Shown one piece after another: positions 35,522 through 46,017 of a stretch of 64,000 nt of DNA. Every line of letters begins with the position of its first letter. The stretch's first letter is position 1. The notes below the pieces were generated by a model that searched no databases, was not told the origin of the DNA, and saw nothing but the letters and a program-made list of their open reading frames with translations. The position numbers were made by a program, and so were the translations under genes. The DNA is from Pseudomonas sp. RIT409 (GTDB lineage: Bacteria; Pseudomonadota; Gammaproteobacteria; Pseudomonadales; Pseudomonadaceae): contig NZ_QARE02000002.1 of the NCBI RefSeq assembly GCF_003052515.2, forward strand, positions 367,650 to 431,649, written 5' to 3'.

Positions 35522-37329
35522 GCAGATAAATCCTCCGGCGGTTGAAGACTGACCCCTGATGCGGCCGTGCGCATGCGCAGTGTGAGCAGCGCGCCGCCTT
35601 CAGGGTGGTTGGCGAACAGCAGCTCGCCGCCCAGTGCGCGCATCAGGGTATCGCAGATCGCAAGGCCCAGCCCCAACCCCTGCGTACGGGTCTTGGTGGT
35701 GAAGAACGGCTCACGCGCGTGCTCCAATGCTTCGCGGGAAAATCCCGGACCGTTGTCGCGAATGTACAGATTGACGCCCTCGGCATTGTGTTCGGCACTT
35801 ATCCACAACTTGCGTGGCGGGCCTTTTTCGGTCAGCGCATCGAGCGCGTTCGCCAGCAGGTTGCCCAGCACCTGGCGCAAGCGGGTTTCCCCCGCCTGTA
35901 CCCAGAGCGTGGCGGCGGGCAGGTCGCGGATCAATTCCACGTCCATGGCGCGGCGGCGCTTGGCGAGCAGCGCCAAGGCATCATCCAGTGCGGGCTGCAG
36001 GGCCACGCTTTCCGGTGCATGCCGGTCGCGGCGGGCGAAGGCCCGCAAATGCGCGATGATCGACGCCATGCGGCCAGTCAGCTCACTGATCAGCTTGAGG
36101 TTGCCGCGCGCATCGTCGGTGCGTTGATGGTCGAGAAGAATCTCGGCGTTTTCCGCGTAGCTGCGAATCGCCGCCAATGGCTGATTGAGCTCATGGCTGA
36201 TACTCGCCGACATCGTGCCCAGCGCCGACAATTTACCTGCCTGGACCAGCTCATCCTGAGCCCGAAACAGCTCTTGCTGCGCGTGCTCGCGTTCGAGCAC
36301 TTCCTGGCGCAGGCGCTGGTTGAGACCTTCCAGATCGCTGGTGCGCTCGATGACCCGCGCTTCCAGTTCGCGCCTGGCCTTGCCTTCGAAATGGATGCGA
36401 TCCAGATAATGCCGACGCCGCTGCATCATGATGCCGAGCAGCAGCATCAACACCAACAAGGCCGCGCCCCCGATGGCGACGACCGTTCGCACCGGGCGCG
36501 ACACCAGCACCTTGGGTGCCAGGATGTTCACGCTCCAGCCTGTTTCATCGATTTGTTGCGTCTGCGTCAGCCAGCCATTTTCATCGAGCTGCAAAGGCCG
36601 CGGGTCGCGGGTGGGATACGGTTGAATGGCGACGATGGCCTGCTTTTCTTCTTCACTGAGCGGGCGAGTGGCGCGAAAACGCCAGCTGGGATTCGAGGTG
36701 AGAATCACCACGCCGTTGTGATCGGTCACCAGCAATTGCTCGGGTGTCTTGCCCCAGAGGGTTTCGGTCAGGTCCAGGTCGACCTTCACCACCAACACGC
36801 CGATCACGGTGTTGCCATCCCGCACGGCAGCCGCGAAGAAATAGCCACGCTTGGCGGACGTAGTGCCCAGCCCGAAAAACCGCCCCAATTGGCCCGCCAT
36901 CGCGTTGCTGAAGTACGGCCGGAAGGCAAAGTTGCGGCCGACGAAACTGTCGCGCTTGTCCCAATTGGATGCGGCCAGGGTGTCTCCGTTAGGGGCCATC
37001 AGGTAGATCACTTCCGCGCCGGTCTGACGAGCTGTGTTCATCAACAGCATATTCGCCTGGTTTTGGGCCAGTTTGTCCTGCGGGTTGGCCAGCATAGCGC
37101 GCAAGCCCGGCAGATCGCCGAGGATTTGCGGCAGCACCTCATAGCGGTGCAGCGTGCCGAGCAGGTTGGCGACATACAGGTCCAGCGTCTGGCGATTCTG
37201 GCTCAGCAACTCATTGCGGTAGTAATGCTCGGCCAGGCGTTCCAACGGCCAGAGCAGCGGCGCGAGGATCAGCGCCAGCAGGGCGAGGCTGCGCCAGCGA
37301 GGGCGGCGGGGGAGGGTAGTGCTGTTCAT
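35518..37329 (-). CDS. dctB: C4-dicarboxylate sensor kinase DctB
   Basis: 603-residue membrane histidine kinase. Helices at about 12-29 and 280-302 frame a periplasmic double-PAS sensing domain (LDLYVANLLGTLHRYEVL; LAASNWDKRDSFVGRNFAFRPYF), then a coiled coil (about 315-365), phosphoacceptor His379 in SASISHELNQPLAAIRSYAEN, and the ATPase domain with DNGPGFS and GLGLGLAIC. It senses succinate, fumarate or malate and phosphorylates DctD. The first ATG is followed by a basic segment and the first helix, as expected. Confidence 0.93.
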   Translation of the reverse strand: MNSTTLPRRPRWRSLALLALILAPLLWPLERLAEHYYRNELLSQNRQTLDLYVANLLGTLHRYEVLPQILGDLPGLRAMLANPQDKLAQNQANMLLMNTARQTGAEVIYLMAPNGDTLAASNWDKRDSFVGRNFAFRPYFSNAMAGQLGRFFGLGTTSAKRGYFFAAAVRDGNTVIGVLVVKVDLDLTETLWGKTPEQLLVTDHNGVVILTSNPSWRFRATRPLSEEEKQAIVAIQPYPTRDPRPLQLDENGWLTQTQQIDETGWSVNILAPKVLVSRPVRTVVAIGGAALLVLMLLLGIMMQRRRHYLDRIHFEGKARRELEARVIERTSDLEGLNQRLRQEVLEREHAQQELFRAQDELVQAGKLSALGTMSASISHELNQPLAAIRSYAENAEILLDHQRTDDARGNLKLISELTGRMASIIAHLRAFARRDRHAPESVALQPALDDALALLAKRRRAMDVELIRDLPAATLWVQAGETRLRQVLGNLLANALDALTEKGPPRKLWISAEHNAEGVNLYIRDNGPGFSREALEHAREPFFTTKTRTQGLGLGLAICDTLMRALGGELLFANHPEGGALLTLRMRTAASGVSLQPPEDLSA

Positions 37330-37493
37330 CGTATGCGTACGCTGCCGATTTTGTGTGGTGCCTGCATCGACGTCTTGCGGATGAAGCGCTCCTGCGGGGG
37401 CATGCGTCTGGCGGCAGGGAGCGGCGACTTCGGCGAACGAGCGCGCAGCGGTCGCAATAGATTACACGCGATACGGGGGCAGCAGGCGCCCCA

Positions 37494-38381
37494 CTAGGCT
37501 GATCGTTGCTGCGCCAGACACGCCAGCAGTGCGTCATGCCAGTTTGGTTGACTGACGGCCCATTCCCGTTGCAGGCGGCTGCAATCCAGGCGCGAGTTGA
37601 GCGGGCGTTTTGCCGGGGTCGGGTAGGCGCTCGACGGAATAGGCGCCAGCTCTGCGCAACGCTTGCCCGAGGCGATCAATTGTTGGCCGATCGCCTGCGC
37701 GAAGCCAAACCACGATGTCTCCCCCGACGCGGTCAGGTGATAGACACCCCAGGCGCCGGGGTTGCCCTCACGCCAGCGTTCGATCAATTGACGGGTGCTT
37801 TGGGCGATGGTGCCGGCCCAGGTCGGCGCGCCGATCTGGTCGGCGACCACGGTGAGTTTCTCGCGCTCTTGCAGCAGGCGCTGCATGGTCAACAGGAAAT
37901 TGCGCCCGGTCAGCGAGTACACCCAGCTCGTTCGCAGGATCAGATACTGCCCTCCCACCTGGGCGACGGCCTGTTCACCGGCCAGCTTGCTGCTGCCGTA
38001 AACCCCCAGCGGGTGGGGGGTGTCGGATTCCGTCCAGGCGCCCTCCTTGCTGCCATCGAATACATAATCGGTGGAGTAATGAATGAAGGGCACACCCAGC
38101 GCTTTCGCCTCTTCGGCAAATACACCCGGGGCAGTCGCGTTGATCGCTTGCGCCAGGGCCGGCTCGCTTTCAGCCTGGTCCACTGCCGTATGGGCCGCCG
38201 CGTTGATGATCAGGTCCGGCCGGATGTCGCGCACCACGGCTCGAATCGTTTCCGGCTGGCTCAGGTCCAGTCGCTCTCGCCCCAACACAATCAATTCACC
38301 CAGGCCGTTCAGGCTAGGCTGCAGTGCCTGCGAGACTTGGCCGTGTTGCCCGCTGATGAGTATTCGCAGCGGCGAGCTCAC
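37494..38381 (-). CDS. rmlD: dTDP-4-dehydrorhamnose reductase
   Basis: 295-residue SDR-fold reductase, last step of dTDP-L-rhamnose synthesis. It has the nucleotide-binding start LRILISGQHGQVSQAL, the YSTDYVFDG segment and the YGSSKLAGEQAV active-site Tyr/Lys. The start is taken as the GTG at 38381, which overlaps the rmlC stop (GTGA); a longer frame above it reads through rmlC and is spurious. It is the last gene of rmlBACD. Confidence 0.94.
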   Translation of the reverse strand: MSSPLRILISGQHGQVSQALQPSLNGLGELIVLGRERLDLSQPETIRAVVRDIRPDLIINAAAHTAVDQAESEPALAQAINATAPGVFAEEAKALGVPFIHYSTDYVFDGSKEGAWTESDTPHPLGVYGSSKLAGEQAVAQVGGQYLILRTSWVYSLTGRNFLLTMQRLLQEREKLTVVADQIGAPTWAGTIAQSTRQLIERWREGNPGAWGVYHLTASGETSWFGFAQAIGQQLIASGKRCAELAPIPSSAYPTPAKRPLNSRLDCSRLQREWAVSQPNWHDALLACLAQQRSA

Positions 38382-38923
38382 GGGAACAGGTCCGCTTCTT
38401 TCAGGAGTTTGCCCACTTGGTCCTTGGCCGAAAGCCGCGGCGCTTCGGTCAGCCCCCAGTCGATGGCCAGGTCGGGGTCGTCCCAGCGAATGCAGCGTTC
38501 CGCGGAGGGCGTGTAGTAATCCGTGGTTTTGTAGAGGAACTCGGCGTGGTCGCTCAGTACCACGAAGCCATGGGCAAACCCTGCCGGAATCCACAGCTGA
38601 CGGGCGTTCGCGGCCGACAGCTCGATGCCGAACCAGCGGCCGAAGTGCGGCGAGCTCCGGCGGATGTCCACCGCGATGTCCAGCACGGCGCCTGCGGTGA
38701 CCCGCACCAACTTGCCCTGCGGGTTTTCGATCTGATAATGCAGGCCGCGCAGCACGCCTTTCTGGGAGCGCGAATGGTTGTCCTGCACGAACTGGGCGGT
38801 AACGCCCGTCGCCTCGGCGAAGGCTCTGGCGTTGAAACTCTCGTAGAAGAAGCCACGCTCGTCGCCGAACACTTTGGGCTCGATGATGAGGACTTCAGGC
38901 AACTCGCTTTCGATGACGTTCAC
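38378..38923 (-). CDS. rmlC: dTDP-4-dehydrorhamnose 3,5-epimerase
   Basis: 181-residue cupin-fold epimerase, third step of dTDP-L-rhamnose synthesis. Visible signatures are [34 protein letters not shown] (substrate-binding Arg and catalytic His), and [14 protein letters not shown]. The start codon is GTG at 38923, overlapping the rmlA stop (GTGA). All four rml genes are coupled by four-base overlaps. Confidence 0.95.
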   Translation of the reverse strand: MNVIESELPEVLIIEPKVFGDERGFFYESFNARAFAEATGVTAQFVQDNHSRSQKGVLRGLHYQIENPQGKLVRVTAGAVLDIAVDIRRSSPHFGRWFGIELSAANARQLWIPAGFAHGFVVLSDHAEFLYKTTDYYTPSAERCIRWDDPDLAIDWGLTEAPRLSAKDQVGKLLKEADLFP

Positions 38924-39795
38924 TGGTATTCCCCTGCAACCTTGAACAGGTACTGGCCGTAGCCCGTCTTGCCGAAATACTCGGCCCGGGACAGCAGGTG
39001 AGCCCGGTCGATCCAGCCATTCTGGTAGGCGATCTCCTCCAGGCAGGCCACTTTAAGGCCTTGGCGATGTTCGATGGTTTGCACGTACTGAGAAGCGTCC
39101 AGCAGGCTGTCGTGCGTTCCGGTGTCGAGCCAGGCAAAACCGCGGCCGAAGCGTTCGACGCGCAGGCCGCCGCGCTGCAGATAAGCATTGTTGACGTCGG
39201 TGATTTCCAGCTCGCCGCGCGGGGACGGCTTGACGTCCTTGGCCACCTGAATCACATCGTTATCGTAAAAGTACAGCCCGGTGACGGCATAACTGGACTT
39301 CGGTTTGCTCGGCTTTTCCTCGATGGACAGCGCATTGCCCGCCTCGTCGAAGTCCACCACCCCGAAACGCTCCGGGTCCTTGACCCAATAGCCGAACACG
39401 GTGGCGCCTGAGGTGTTGGCGGCCGCCCGCTTGAGCTGGTCGCTGAAATGCTGGCCGTGAAAAATGTTGTCGCCCAGAATCAGGCACACCGAGTCACTGC
39501 CGATGAAGGATTCGCCGATCAGGAATGCTTGTGCGAGCCCGTCGGGTTTGGGTTGCTCGGCGTAACTGAATCGCACGCCGAACTGGCTGCCGTCCCCTAA
39601 CAGGGCGCGGTACTGAGGCAAATCCAACGGCGTGGAGATGATCAGTATTTCCTTGATGCCCGCCAGCATCAGTACCGAAATCGGGTAATAGATCATCGGT
39701 TTGTCGTAGATGGGGAGCAGCTGTTTCGAAACGCCAAGGGTAATGGGGTGCAGGCGTGTGCCGGAGCCACCGGCCAGTACGATTCCTTTGGTCAT
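38920..39795 (-). CDS. rmlA: Glucose-1-phosphate thymidylyltransferase
   Basis: 291-residue nucleotidyltransferase that makes dTDP-glucose, first step of the pathway and feedback-inhibited by dTDP-rhamnose in the family. The signature loop is [19 protein letters not shown], followed by [16 protein letters not shown] and the metal-site [10 protein letters not shown]. The start at 39795 gives [10 protein letters not shown] and overlaps the rmlB stop (ATGA); an in-frame start 24 codons upstream reads inside rmlB and is rejected. Confidence 0.96.
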   Translation of the reverse strand: MTKGIVLAGGSGTRLHPITLGVSKQLLPIYDKPMIYYPISVLMLAGIKEILIISTPLDLPQYRALLGDGSQFGVRFSYAEQPKPDGLAQAFLIGESFIGSDSVCLILGDNIFHGQHFSDQLKRAAANTSGATVFGYWVKDPERFGVVDFDEAGNALSIEEKPSKPKSSYAVTGLYFYDNDVIQVAKDVKPSPRGELEITDVNNAYLQRGGLRVERFGRGFAWLDTGTHDSLLDASQYVQTIEHRQGLKVACLEEIAYQNGWIDRAHLLSRAEYFGKTGYGQYLFKVAGEYQ

Positions 39796-40871
39796 GCGAT
39801 CAGATCCTTGACGTGAGTGCCCAAACGTTCCCCTTGATAGCTGCCGTCCTGTACGTTGCGGCACCATTCCAGGTTATCCAAATACCACTGCACGGTTTTG
39901 CGCAGCCCGGATTCGAAGGTTTCTTCCGGCTTCCAGCCCAATTCGCGCTCGATCTTGCTGGCGTCGATGGCGTAGCGCATGTCATGGCCGGGGCGGTCGG
40001 TCACGTAGGTGATGAGGTCCGCGTAATTCGCCACACCCTTGCGCTGCTCGGGAGCCAGTTCCTCGAGCAAGGCGCAGATGCCCCGCACCACATCGATGTT
40101 CTTCTGCTCGTTATGGCCACCGATGTTATAGGTTTCACCGACCTTGCCTTCGGTGACGACTTTAAGCAGGGCCCGGGCGTGGTCCTCGACGTACAGCCAG
40201 TCGCGCACCTGCAAGCCATTGCCATACACAGGCAGCGGCTTGCCCGCGAGCGCGTTCAGAATCACCAGGGGAATCAGCTTTTCCGGGAAGTGGAAGGGGC
40301 CGTAGTTGTTCGAACAGTTGGTGACCACGACCGGCAAGCCATAGGTGCGCTGCCAGGCGCGAACCAGGTGGTCAGACGCCGCTTTGCTGGCTGAATACGG
40401 GGAGCTGGGCGCGTAGGGCGTGGTTTCCGTGAACAGGTCGTCAACGCCGTGCAGGTCGCCATACACCTCGTCGGTGGAAATGTGGTGAAAGCGGAACGCT
40501 GCACGCTCGGCCTCCGGTAACCCTTGCCAGTAGCCGCGGGTGGCTTCGAGCAGGCTGTACGTGCCGACGATGTTCGTCTGGATGAAGGCTGACGGGCCAT
40601 CGATGGAGCGATCAACGTGTGATTCGGCCGCCAGGTGCATGATCGCGTCGGGTCTGAAGCGAGCGAGCACTTTGCTGACCGCGGCCTGATCGACGATGTC
40701 CTGCTGCACGAACTCGTACCGGGTATTGGTCACGATGCTCTGCAACGATTCGAGGTTGCCCGCGTACGTCAGCTTGTCGAGGTTCAGTACGTCGTGATCG
40801 GTGTTGTTGATCAGATGGCGGATCAATGCAGAGCCGATAAAACCGGCGCCACCGGTAACAAGTATTCGCAT
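39792..40871 (-). CDS. rmlB: dTDP-glucose 4,6-dehydratase
   Basis: 359-residue SDR dehydratase and first gene of the rmlBACD operon, which supplies dTDP-L-rhamnose for O-antigen, core lipopolysaccharide or rhamnolipid. It has the NAD loop [18 protein letters not shown], the [15 protein letters not shown] segment, the STDEVYGDL active-site acid pair and the [17 protein letters not shown]yr/Lys. It is divergent from the kinase-aminotransferase gene across 278 bases that must hold both promoters. Confidence 0.96.
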   Translation of the reverse strand: MRILVTGGAGFIGSALIRHLINNTDHDVLNLDKLTYAGNLESLQSIVTNTRYEFVQQDIVDQAAVSKVLARFRPDAIMHLAAESHVDRSIDGPSAFIQTNIVGTYSLLEATRGYWQGLPEAERAAFRFHHISTDEVYGDLHGVDDLFTETTPYAPSSPYSASKAASDHLVRAWQRTYGLPVVVTNCSNNYGPFHFPEKLIPLVILNALAGKPLPVYGNGLQVRDWLYVEDHARALLKVVTEGKVGETYNIGGHNEQKNIDVVRGICALLEELAPEQRKGVANYADLITYVTDRPGHDMRYAIDASKIERELGWKPEETFESGLRKTVQWYLDNLEWCRNVQDGSYQGERLGTHVKDLIA

Positions 40872-41149
40872 GGAGAGACCTTATTCCCTGGCTGGACTTT
40901 TAGATAACGAAGCATAGCTTGTGTGTGCATGGTGTCCGGCGCAAGGTACAAACCGCCCGAAAGCCATGAAATTAATTGATGACCGTAACGGTGCTGCGTC
41001 ATAAAACCGCCGCAACTGTTTCATCAGCGTAACGCCTGTTCTATCTATCGATTACCCATGGCTTTTCTTTAAGTCAGGCCCTGCGGGGTTGCTTCTGCCC
41101 CCGGCAACTGGCGATATTGCTGGCCATCTTCACCGTCGAGGCCCTGCCC

Positions 41150-44068
41150 ATGCCGCTTGCCACCCTGATTCGTCGCTCAAGCCTGCCATGCCCGGAAATC
41201 AACCTTGCCCAGGCCGCCGAACTGTTGTCGACGCATTACGGGTTGAGCGGTGCGTTGAAGGAGCTGGGCAGTCATCAAGACCGTAACTTCCTGCTCGACA
41301 CTGGGGAGCGGCCACGTTTCGTGCTGAAGATTTGTCATGGCGATTACTCCGCTGTCGAGCTCAAGGCCCAGCACGCGGCGCTGAGACACTTGGCCGCCCA
41401 TTCAGGGGTACGTGTGCCGGCGATCCGGCCCGCAACCAACGGTGAAGACCTGCTATCCGTGCAGGTGGATGGCCTGAGCGTCCATGCCCGCCTGCTGGAG
41501 TTCATCGAAGGGCAATCCATCGCGCACGTCGAGCACTTGAGCCATTCCGTGGTGGCTGGGCTGGCGCAACTCTGCGCTCAGGTAGATATCGCGCTGGCCA
41601 CATTCTCGCACCCGGGCCTTGAGCGCGTCTTGCAGTGGGACCCGCGACACGCCAGCGCATTGATCAAGCACTTGCTGCCGGTCATCGATAGCGAGGACGA
41701 GCGTGCCTGTATTGCCAACGCGGCAGAAGAAGCCCGCACCCGACTGCTGCCATTGATCGCATCACTTCCCGTGCAGGCGATCCACATGGACATCACCGAA
41801 TACAACGTGGTCTGGGCGCGGGACGCTCACTCGATGTGGCAACTTCAAGGATTGATCGATTTCGGTGATCTGGTCAGCACTTGGCGCATTGCCGATTTGT
41901 CCGTGACGTGCGCTGCCTTGCTGCATCACGCCGACGGCGACCCGTTCTACATCCTGCAGGCCATTTGGGCTTACCACGCAATCAATCCGCTGCTGCCCGA
42001 GGAGTTGAAGGCCTTGTGGCCGCTCATCGTCGCGCGCGCAGCGGTGCTGGTGCTCAGCAGTGAACAGCAGGCGAGTATCGAGCCTGATAACGCCTACATT
42101 CAGGCCAACCTCGCCAGCGAATGGAATATTTTCGATGTCGCGACCTCGGTGCCCATGGCACTGATGGAAGCCGCGATCCTCGATTCGGTGGGCCTGACTC
42201 AACCACGGCCTTTCGATCACACCTTTTCGTCCTTACTGCCGAACTTGAAAGGCCGGACGTTCGAGACCGTCGACCTCGGCGTGCTCAGCACCCTGTTCAC
42301 TGCGGGCAACTGGGAGCAAAGCGGCATCGATGAGCGTCTGCTCAAGGAGGCTGCGGAGCATCATGGGCTGGCGACCAGCCGCTACGGCGAATACCGGCTG
42401 TCCCGGACGCTGCCTGACAGCCCCCGCGAGCCCGACACCTATGCGCTGCATGTCGAAGTGCAAATTCCTCACGGCACCGCGGTGCACGCACCTTTCCACG
42501 GTTCACTCAGGCACACGGCGGACGGCGCGCTGGCGCTGGTGGGTGCTGAACTGACGCTGCGTGTGTGGGGCGTGCGAACGGACTTCGACACAGGCGTGGA
42601 ATTCGCAGCGGGTGATGTGATCGGGCAAGGCGGCGGTTCGCTCGTCGTGCAGTTGTGCACTGAGCGGGACGTCAGCCCACCGCTGTTCGCGACCCCTTCG
42701 CGCGCCGCCGCGTGGCGGGCCTTGTGCCCATCGCCGAAGGGGCTGCTGGGGTTCGAGTGTGACGCGCCGGAGCCGGTGAGTGCTGCGCAACTGCTGGCTC
42801 GTCGGGACGCCAGTTTTGCCCGCTCCCAGAAGCACTACTACGAAGCCCCGCCGCAGATCGAGCGAGGCTGGCGCAACCACCTGATCGACATGCAAGGGCG
42901 GTCCTATCTGGACATGCTCAACAACGTCGCGGTGTTGGGCCACGGACACCCGCGGATGGCCCAGGTTGCGGCGCGGCAATGGTCGTTGCTCAACACCAAT
43001 TCGCGTTTTCATTATGCGGCGATTGCCGAGTTCTCCGAGCGCCTGCTGGGGCTTGCGCCCGAAGGCATGGACCGGGTGTTTCTGGTCAACAGCGGCACCG
43101 AGGCGAACGACTTGGCCATTCGCCTGGCCTGGGCCTACAGCGGTGGGCGAGATGTGCTGAGCGTATTGGAGGCGTATCACGGGTGGTCGGTGGCGACGGA
43201 TGCGATCTCGACCTCCATTGCCGATAACCCGCAAGCGCTCAGCACCCGCCCCGACTGGGTTCACCCAGTGGTCGCACCGAACACCTATCGCGGCGAGGCC
43301 CGTGGCAATGACAGCACGCCGTTCTACTTGAAGAGCGTCGACGCGCACCTGGCCCGGCTGCGCGAACAGGGCCGCCAACTGGCAGGGTTCATCTGCGAGC
43401 CGGTATACGGCAACGCTGGCGGGATTTCCTTGCCGTCGGGGTATCTGCAGGAGGTTTATCGCAAGGTCCGCGCTCAGGGCGGCGTGTGCATCGCCGACGA
43501 GGTCCAGGTCGGGTATGGCCGACTGGGTCAGTATTTCTGGGGGTTCGAAGAGCAAGGCGTTGTGCCGGACATCATCACGATGGCCAAAGGCATGGGCAAC
43601 GGCCACCCGTTGGGCGCCGTCATCACCCGGCGTGAAATCGCCGAGGCGCTGGAGGCTGAGGGGTATTTCTTCTCGTCGTCGGGAGGCAGTCCTGTCAGTT
43701 GTCAGATCGGCATGGCAGTGCTGGATGTGATGGAGGATGAGCAACTGTGGGAAAACGCTCGCGTTGTCGGCGGTTATTTCAAGGAACGCCTATTAGCCTT
43801 GATCGATAAACACCGGCTGGTCGGTGCGGCCCACGGTTCAGGGTTCTACCTCGGCCTGGAACTGGTGCGCAACCGCGACACACTGGAGCCTGCCACCGAG
43901 GAAACCGCCTACTTGTGCGATCGCCTCCGCGAGCTGGGTATTTTCATGCAGCCGACCGGCGATTATCTCAACATCCTGAAGATCAAACCGCCCATGGTCA
44001 CCACGCGTCGCAGCGTGGATTTCTTTGTCGACAGCGTATCGAAAGTGCTAAGCGAGCTGGAAGACTGA
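41150..44068 (+). CDS. Kinase/M23-like/class III aminotransferase fusion
   Basis: 972-residue three-domain protein. Residues 1-330 are an APH/choline-kinase-like fold with the catalytic loop around His212 and Asp214 (HMDITEYNVVW) and the metal motif LIDFGDLV. Residues about 430-510 form a beta-rich M23/lysostaphin-like module (PHGTAVHAPFHGSL ... GDVIGQGGGSLVVQL). From about 550 runs a class III PLP domain with IADEVQVGYGRLG and the PLP lysine Lys813 in TMAKGMGNGHPLGAV. The kinase and PLP parts resemble hydroxylysine kinase and the phospholyases that remove phosphate and ammonia from O-phosphorylated amino alcohols, so phosphorylation followed by elimination of one substrate is likely. The start MPLATLIRRS is preferred over one 11 codons upstream. 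Confidence 0.85.
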   Translation: MPLATLIRRSSLPCPEINLAQAAELLSTHYGLSGALKELGSHQDRNFLLDTGERPRFVLKICHGDYSAVELKAQHAALRHLAAHSGVRVPAIRPATNGEDLLSVQVDGLSVHARLLEFIEGQSIAHVEHLSHSVVAGLAQLCAQVDIALATFSHPGLERVLQWDPRHASALIKHLLPVIDSEDERACIANAAEEARTRLLPLIASLPVQAIHMDITEYNVVWARDAHSMWQLQGLIDFGDLVSTWRIADLSVTCAALLHHADGDPFYILQAIWAYHAINPLLPEELKALWPLIVARAAVLVLSSEQQASIEPDNAYIQANLASEWNIFDVATSVPMALMEAAILDSVGLTQPRPFDHTFSSLLPNLKGRTFETVDLGVLSTLFTAGNWEQSGIDERLLKEAAEHHGLATSRYGEYRLSRTLPDSPREPDTYALHVEVQIPHGTAVHAPFHGSLRHTADGALALVGAELTLRVWGVRTDFDTGVEFAAGDVIGQGGGSLVVQLCTERDVSPPLFATPSRAAAWRALCPSPKGLLGFECDAPEPVSAAQLLARRDASFARSQKHYYEAPPQIERGWRNHLIDMQGRSYLDMLNNVAVLGHGHPRMAQVAARQWSLLNTNSRFHYAAIAEFSERLLGLAPEGMDRVFLVNSGTEANDLAIRLAWAYSGGRDVLSVLEAYHGWSVATDAISTSIADNPQALSTRPDWVHPVVAPNTYRGEARGNDSTPFYLKSVDAHLARLREQGRQLAGFICEPVYGNAGGISLPSGYLQEVYRKVRAQGGVCIADEVQVGYGRLGQYFWGFEEQGVVPDIITMAKGMGNGHPLGAVITRREIAEALEAEGYFFSSSGGSPVSCQIGMAVLDVMEDEQLWENARVVGGYFKERLLALIDKHRLVGAAHGSGFYLGLELVRNRDTLEPATEETAYLCDRLRELGIFMQPTGDYLNILKIKPPMVTTRRSVDFFVDSVSKVLSELED

Positions 44069-44276
44069 TACCCAGGAATCGGTAGCATCGTTCTCGGTCC
44101 AATGTTCTTTGAGTTCGATGATTATCGGAAATTTGTGACGATCTTAGAGAGATTTTGGCCGCCCAGGCCTTTCAAGTTCGATATTTAACGGCTATAAAGG
44201 CCCCCGGCCGGTTCCGCGAGCGCCATCTCGCACCCGTACGGCCTCTCACCCTGACGGTTCACTGGAGTCCTGACCG

Positions 44277-45383
44277 ATGACTACACTCAACAGCACCCCC
44301 CGCGCCGATGGCTTCTACATGCCCGCCGAGTGGGCGCCGCAGACGCAGACCTGGATGGTCTGGCCGGAGCGTCCGGACAACTGGCGGCTTGGTGGGAAAC
44401 CGGTCCAGACGGCCCATGTCGCCGTCGCCAAGGCCATTGCCCGCTTCGAGCCGGTAACCGTCGCGGTGTCCGCAGCGCAATACGACAACGCCCGGGCGCG
44501 CCTGGATGTGCCGAACATTCGTGTTGTGGAAATCAGCAACGATGACGCTTGGGTGCGTGATACCGGACCGACCTTCGTCATCAACGACCAAGGTGAAGTG
44601 CGCGGTGTGGACTGGGGTTTCAACGCCTGGGGCGGCTTTGATGGAGGCTTGTATTCGCCCTGGAATCTGGACGCGGCACTGGCCAGCAAAGTCCTCGAAA
44701 TCGAACGTTGCCCACGTTACGTCACCGAAGGGTTCGTGCTCGAAGGTGGCTCGATCCACGTCGATGGCGAGGGCACGTTGATCACCACCGAAGAGTGCCT
44801 GCTCAACCGCAACCGCAACCCTCATCTGTCTCGCGAAGCGATCGAGACGGTGCTGCGCGATCATCTGTCGGTCGAGAAGATCATCTGGCTGCCGGATGGC
44901 CTGTACAACGATGAAACCGACGGCCATGTGGACAACTTCTGCTGTTACGTGCGCCCAGGTGAAGTGCTGCTGGCCTGGACCGATGATCCGAAAGACCCCA
45001 ACTACCCACGGTGTCAGGCCGCGATGGCGGTGCTGGAGAATGCCCGCGACGCCAAGGGTCGACCGTTCGTCGTCCACAAAATGCCCATTCCCGGCCCGCT
45101 GTTCGCCACGGAAGAGGAGTGCGCAGGCGTTGATCAGGTGCACGGCAGCCAGGAACGCAACCCTTCGGTGCGCCTCGCCGGCTCCTATGTGAACTTCCTG
45201 ATCGTGAATGGCGGCATTATTGCGCCGAGCTTCGACGACCCGCTGGATGACGCCGCTCGCCAGATCCTGCAGCGCCTGTTCCCCGAACACGAAGTGGTGA
45301 TGGTGCCCGGCCGGGAACTGCTGCTGGGCGGCGGGAATATCCATTGCCTGACCCAACAGCAACCGGCGCCTCGCCACGGTTGA
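44277..45383 (+). CDS. aguA: Agmatine deiminase
   Basis: 368-residue cytoplasmic enzyme of the peptidyl-arginine-deiminase fold. It hydrolyses agmatine to N-carbamoylputrescine in arginine-to-putrescine catabolism. Signature segments are [48 protein letters not shown] and the active-site Cys357 in [12 protein letters not shown]. The ATG follows CTGGAGTCCTGACC. The expected partner aguB is not adjacent. A terminator follows. Confidence 0.96.
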   Translation: MTTLNSTPRADGFYMPAEWAPQTQTWMVWPERPDNWRLGGKPVQTAHVAVAKAIARFEPVTVAVSAAQYDNARARLDVPNIRVVEISNDDAWVRDTGPTFVINDQGEVRGVDWGFNAWGGFDGGLYSPWNLDAALASKVLEIERCPRYVTEGFVLEGGSIHVDGEGTLITTEECLLNRNRNPHLSREAIETVLRDHLSVEKIIWLPDGLYNDETDGHVDNFCCYVRPGEVLLAWTDDPKDPNYPRCQAAMAVLENARDAKGRPFVVHKMPIPGPLFATEEECAGVDQVHGSQERNPSVRLAGSYVNFLIVNGGIIAPSFDDPLDDAARQILQRLFPEHEVVMVPGRELLLGGGNIHCLTQQQPAPRHG

Positions 45384-45408
45384 GTTGGTTCGCTTCTTGC
45401 TGTCATCA

Positions 45409-45434
45409 AAGCCTGTCGGACGACGGGCTTTTTT
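45409..45434 (+). terminator. Intrinsic terminator of aguA
   Basis: AAGCCTGTCG and CGACGGGCTT pair as a 10-bp stem with one G-U wobble and a two-base GA loop (so the tip opens in practice), followed by TTTT. Confidence 0.85.
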
Positions 45435-45559
45435 GTGGGTAGCGATTTCTCGTTTGCCTGCCTGAACGCCGAAGCGGGTCGCCAAAGGGTTACCGCATTC
45501 GTCCGTCTGTAACAAAAGCTGATTAGATTTCGCAGTCCTAGACGTAAGAGGTTATCCCT

Positions 45560-45763
45560 ATGAACGCAGGTCAGGAGTCGCGTGTGACTCGAGGTTTGTC
45601 TGCGAGCAATGAAGCACGGCAGATGATGGCGGACTGGTTACGGATAACCCAGGCACAAAAATCACAATTACCGGACTACCGGGCCATGTTGACCCAGCGC
45701 TACCCCTCCGGGCTGCTCAATGAAGCCGAGCTGGAAGCATTACTGGGCATTCTAAAGAACTGA
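45560..45763 (+). CDS. Small conserved hypothetical protein (67 aa)
   Basis: 67-residue soluble, helix-rich protein I cannot assign. The ATG is preceded by AAGAGG at a good distance and a terminator follows the stop, so it looks like a complete monocistronic gene. The sequence has an amphipathic core (ARQMMADWLRITQAQKSQL) and a hydrophobic C-terminal helix (NEAELEALLGILKN). It sits between aguA and an OprD-type porin with no evident link to either. Confidence 0.65.
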   Translation: MNAGQESRVTRGLSASNEARQMMADWLRITQAQKSQLPDYRAMLTQRYPSGLLNEAELEALLGILKN

Positions 45764-45771
45764 CGCGATTG

Positions 45772-45799
45772 GCCTCTCCCAGGTCTGGGGAGGCTTTTT
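45772..45799 (+). terminator. Intrinsic terminator after the 67-aa gene
   Basis: GCCTCTCCC pairs with GGGGAGGC (one bulged base) around the loop AGGTCT and is followed by TTTTT. It lies 8 bases after the stop codon. Confidence 0.85.
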
Positions 45800-46017
45800 C
45801 GTCTGTCGGTTCGGCGTTCATCAAATTGACAGCATTGCATGCCGCGGATAGCATTCGCGCCTCCACCGCCTGTGGCCTAGCGCCATGTACGTGCATCAGT
45901 AGTCCACTGCGATGATTTCGTGCGGGCTTCCGGGACTGTCAGCAGTCTGGGGAGACGCAATGACCTGCCCGGGTTTTTGCCACAGCGCGCGATCAATCTG
46001 CACATAAGGACAACAAC

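Noticed and set aside
35605..37497. 630-codon + strand frame opposite dctB
   Set aside because: Antisense shadow of dctB; no domain and no ribosome site.
41000..41050. Pho-box-like GCGTCATAAAACCGC and CTGTTTCAT upstream of the aminotransferase
   Set aside because: The two half-sites do not keep the required 7+4+7 spacing and differ from the consensus.
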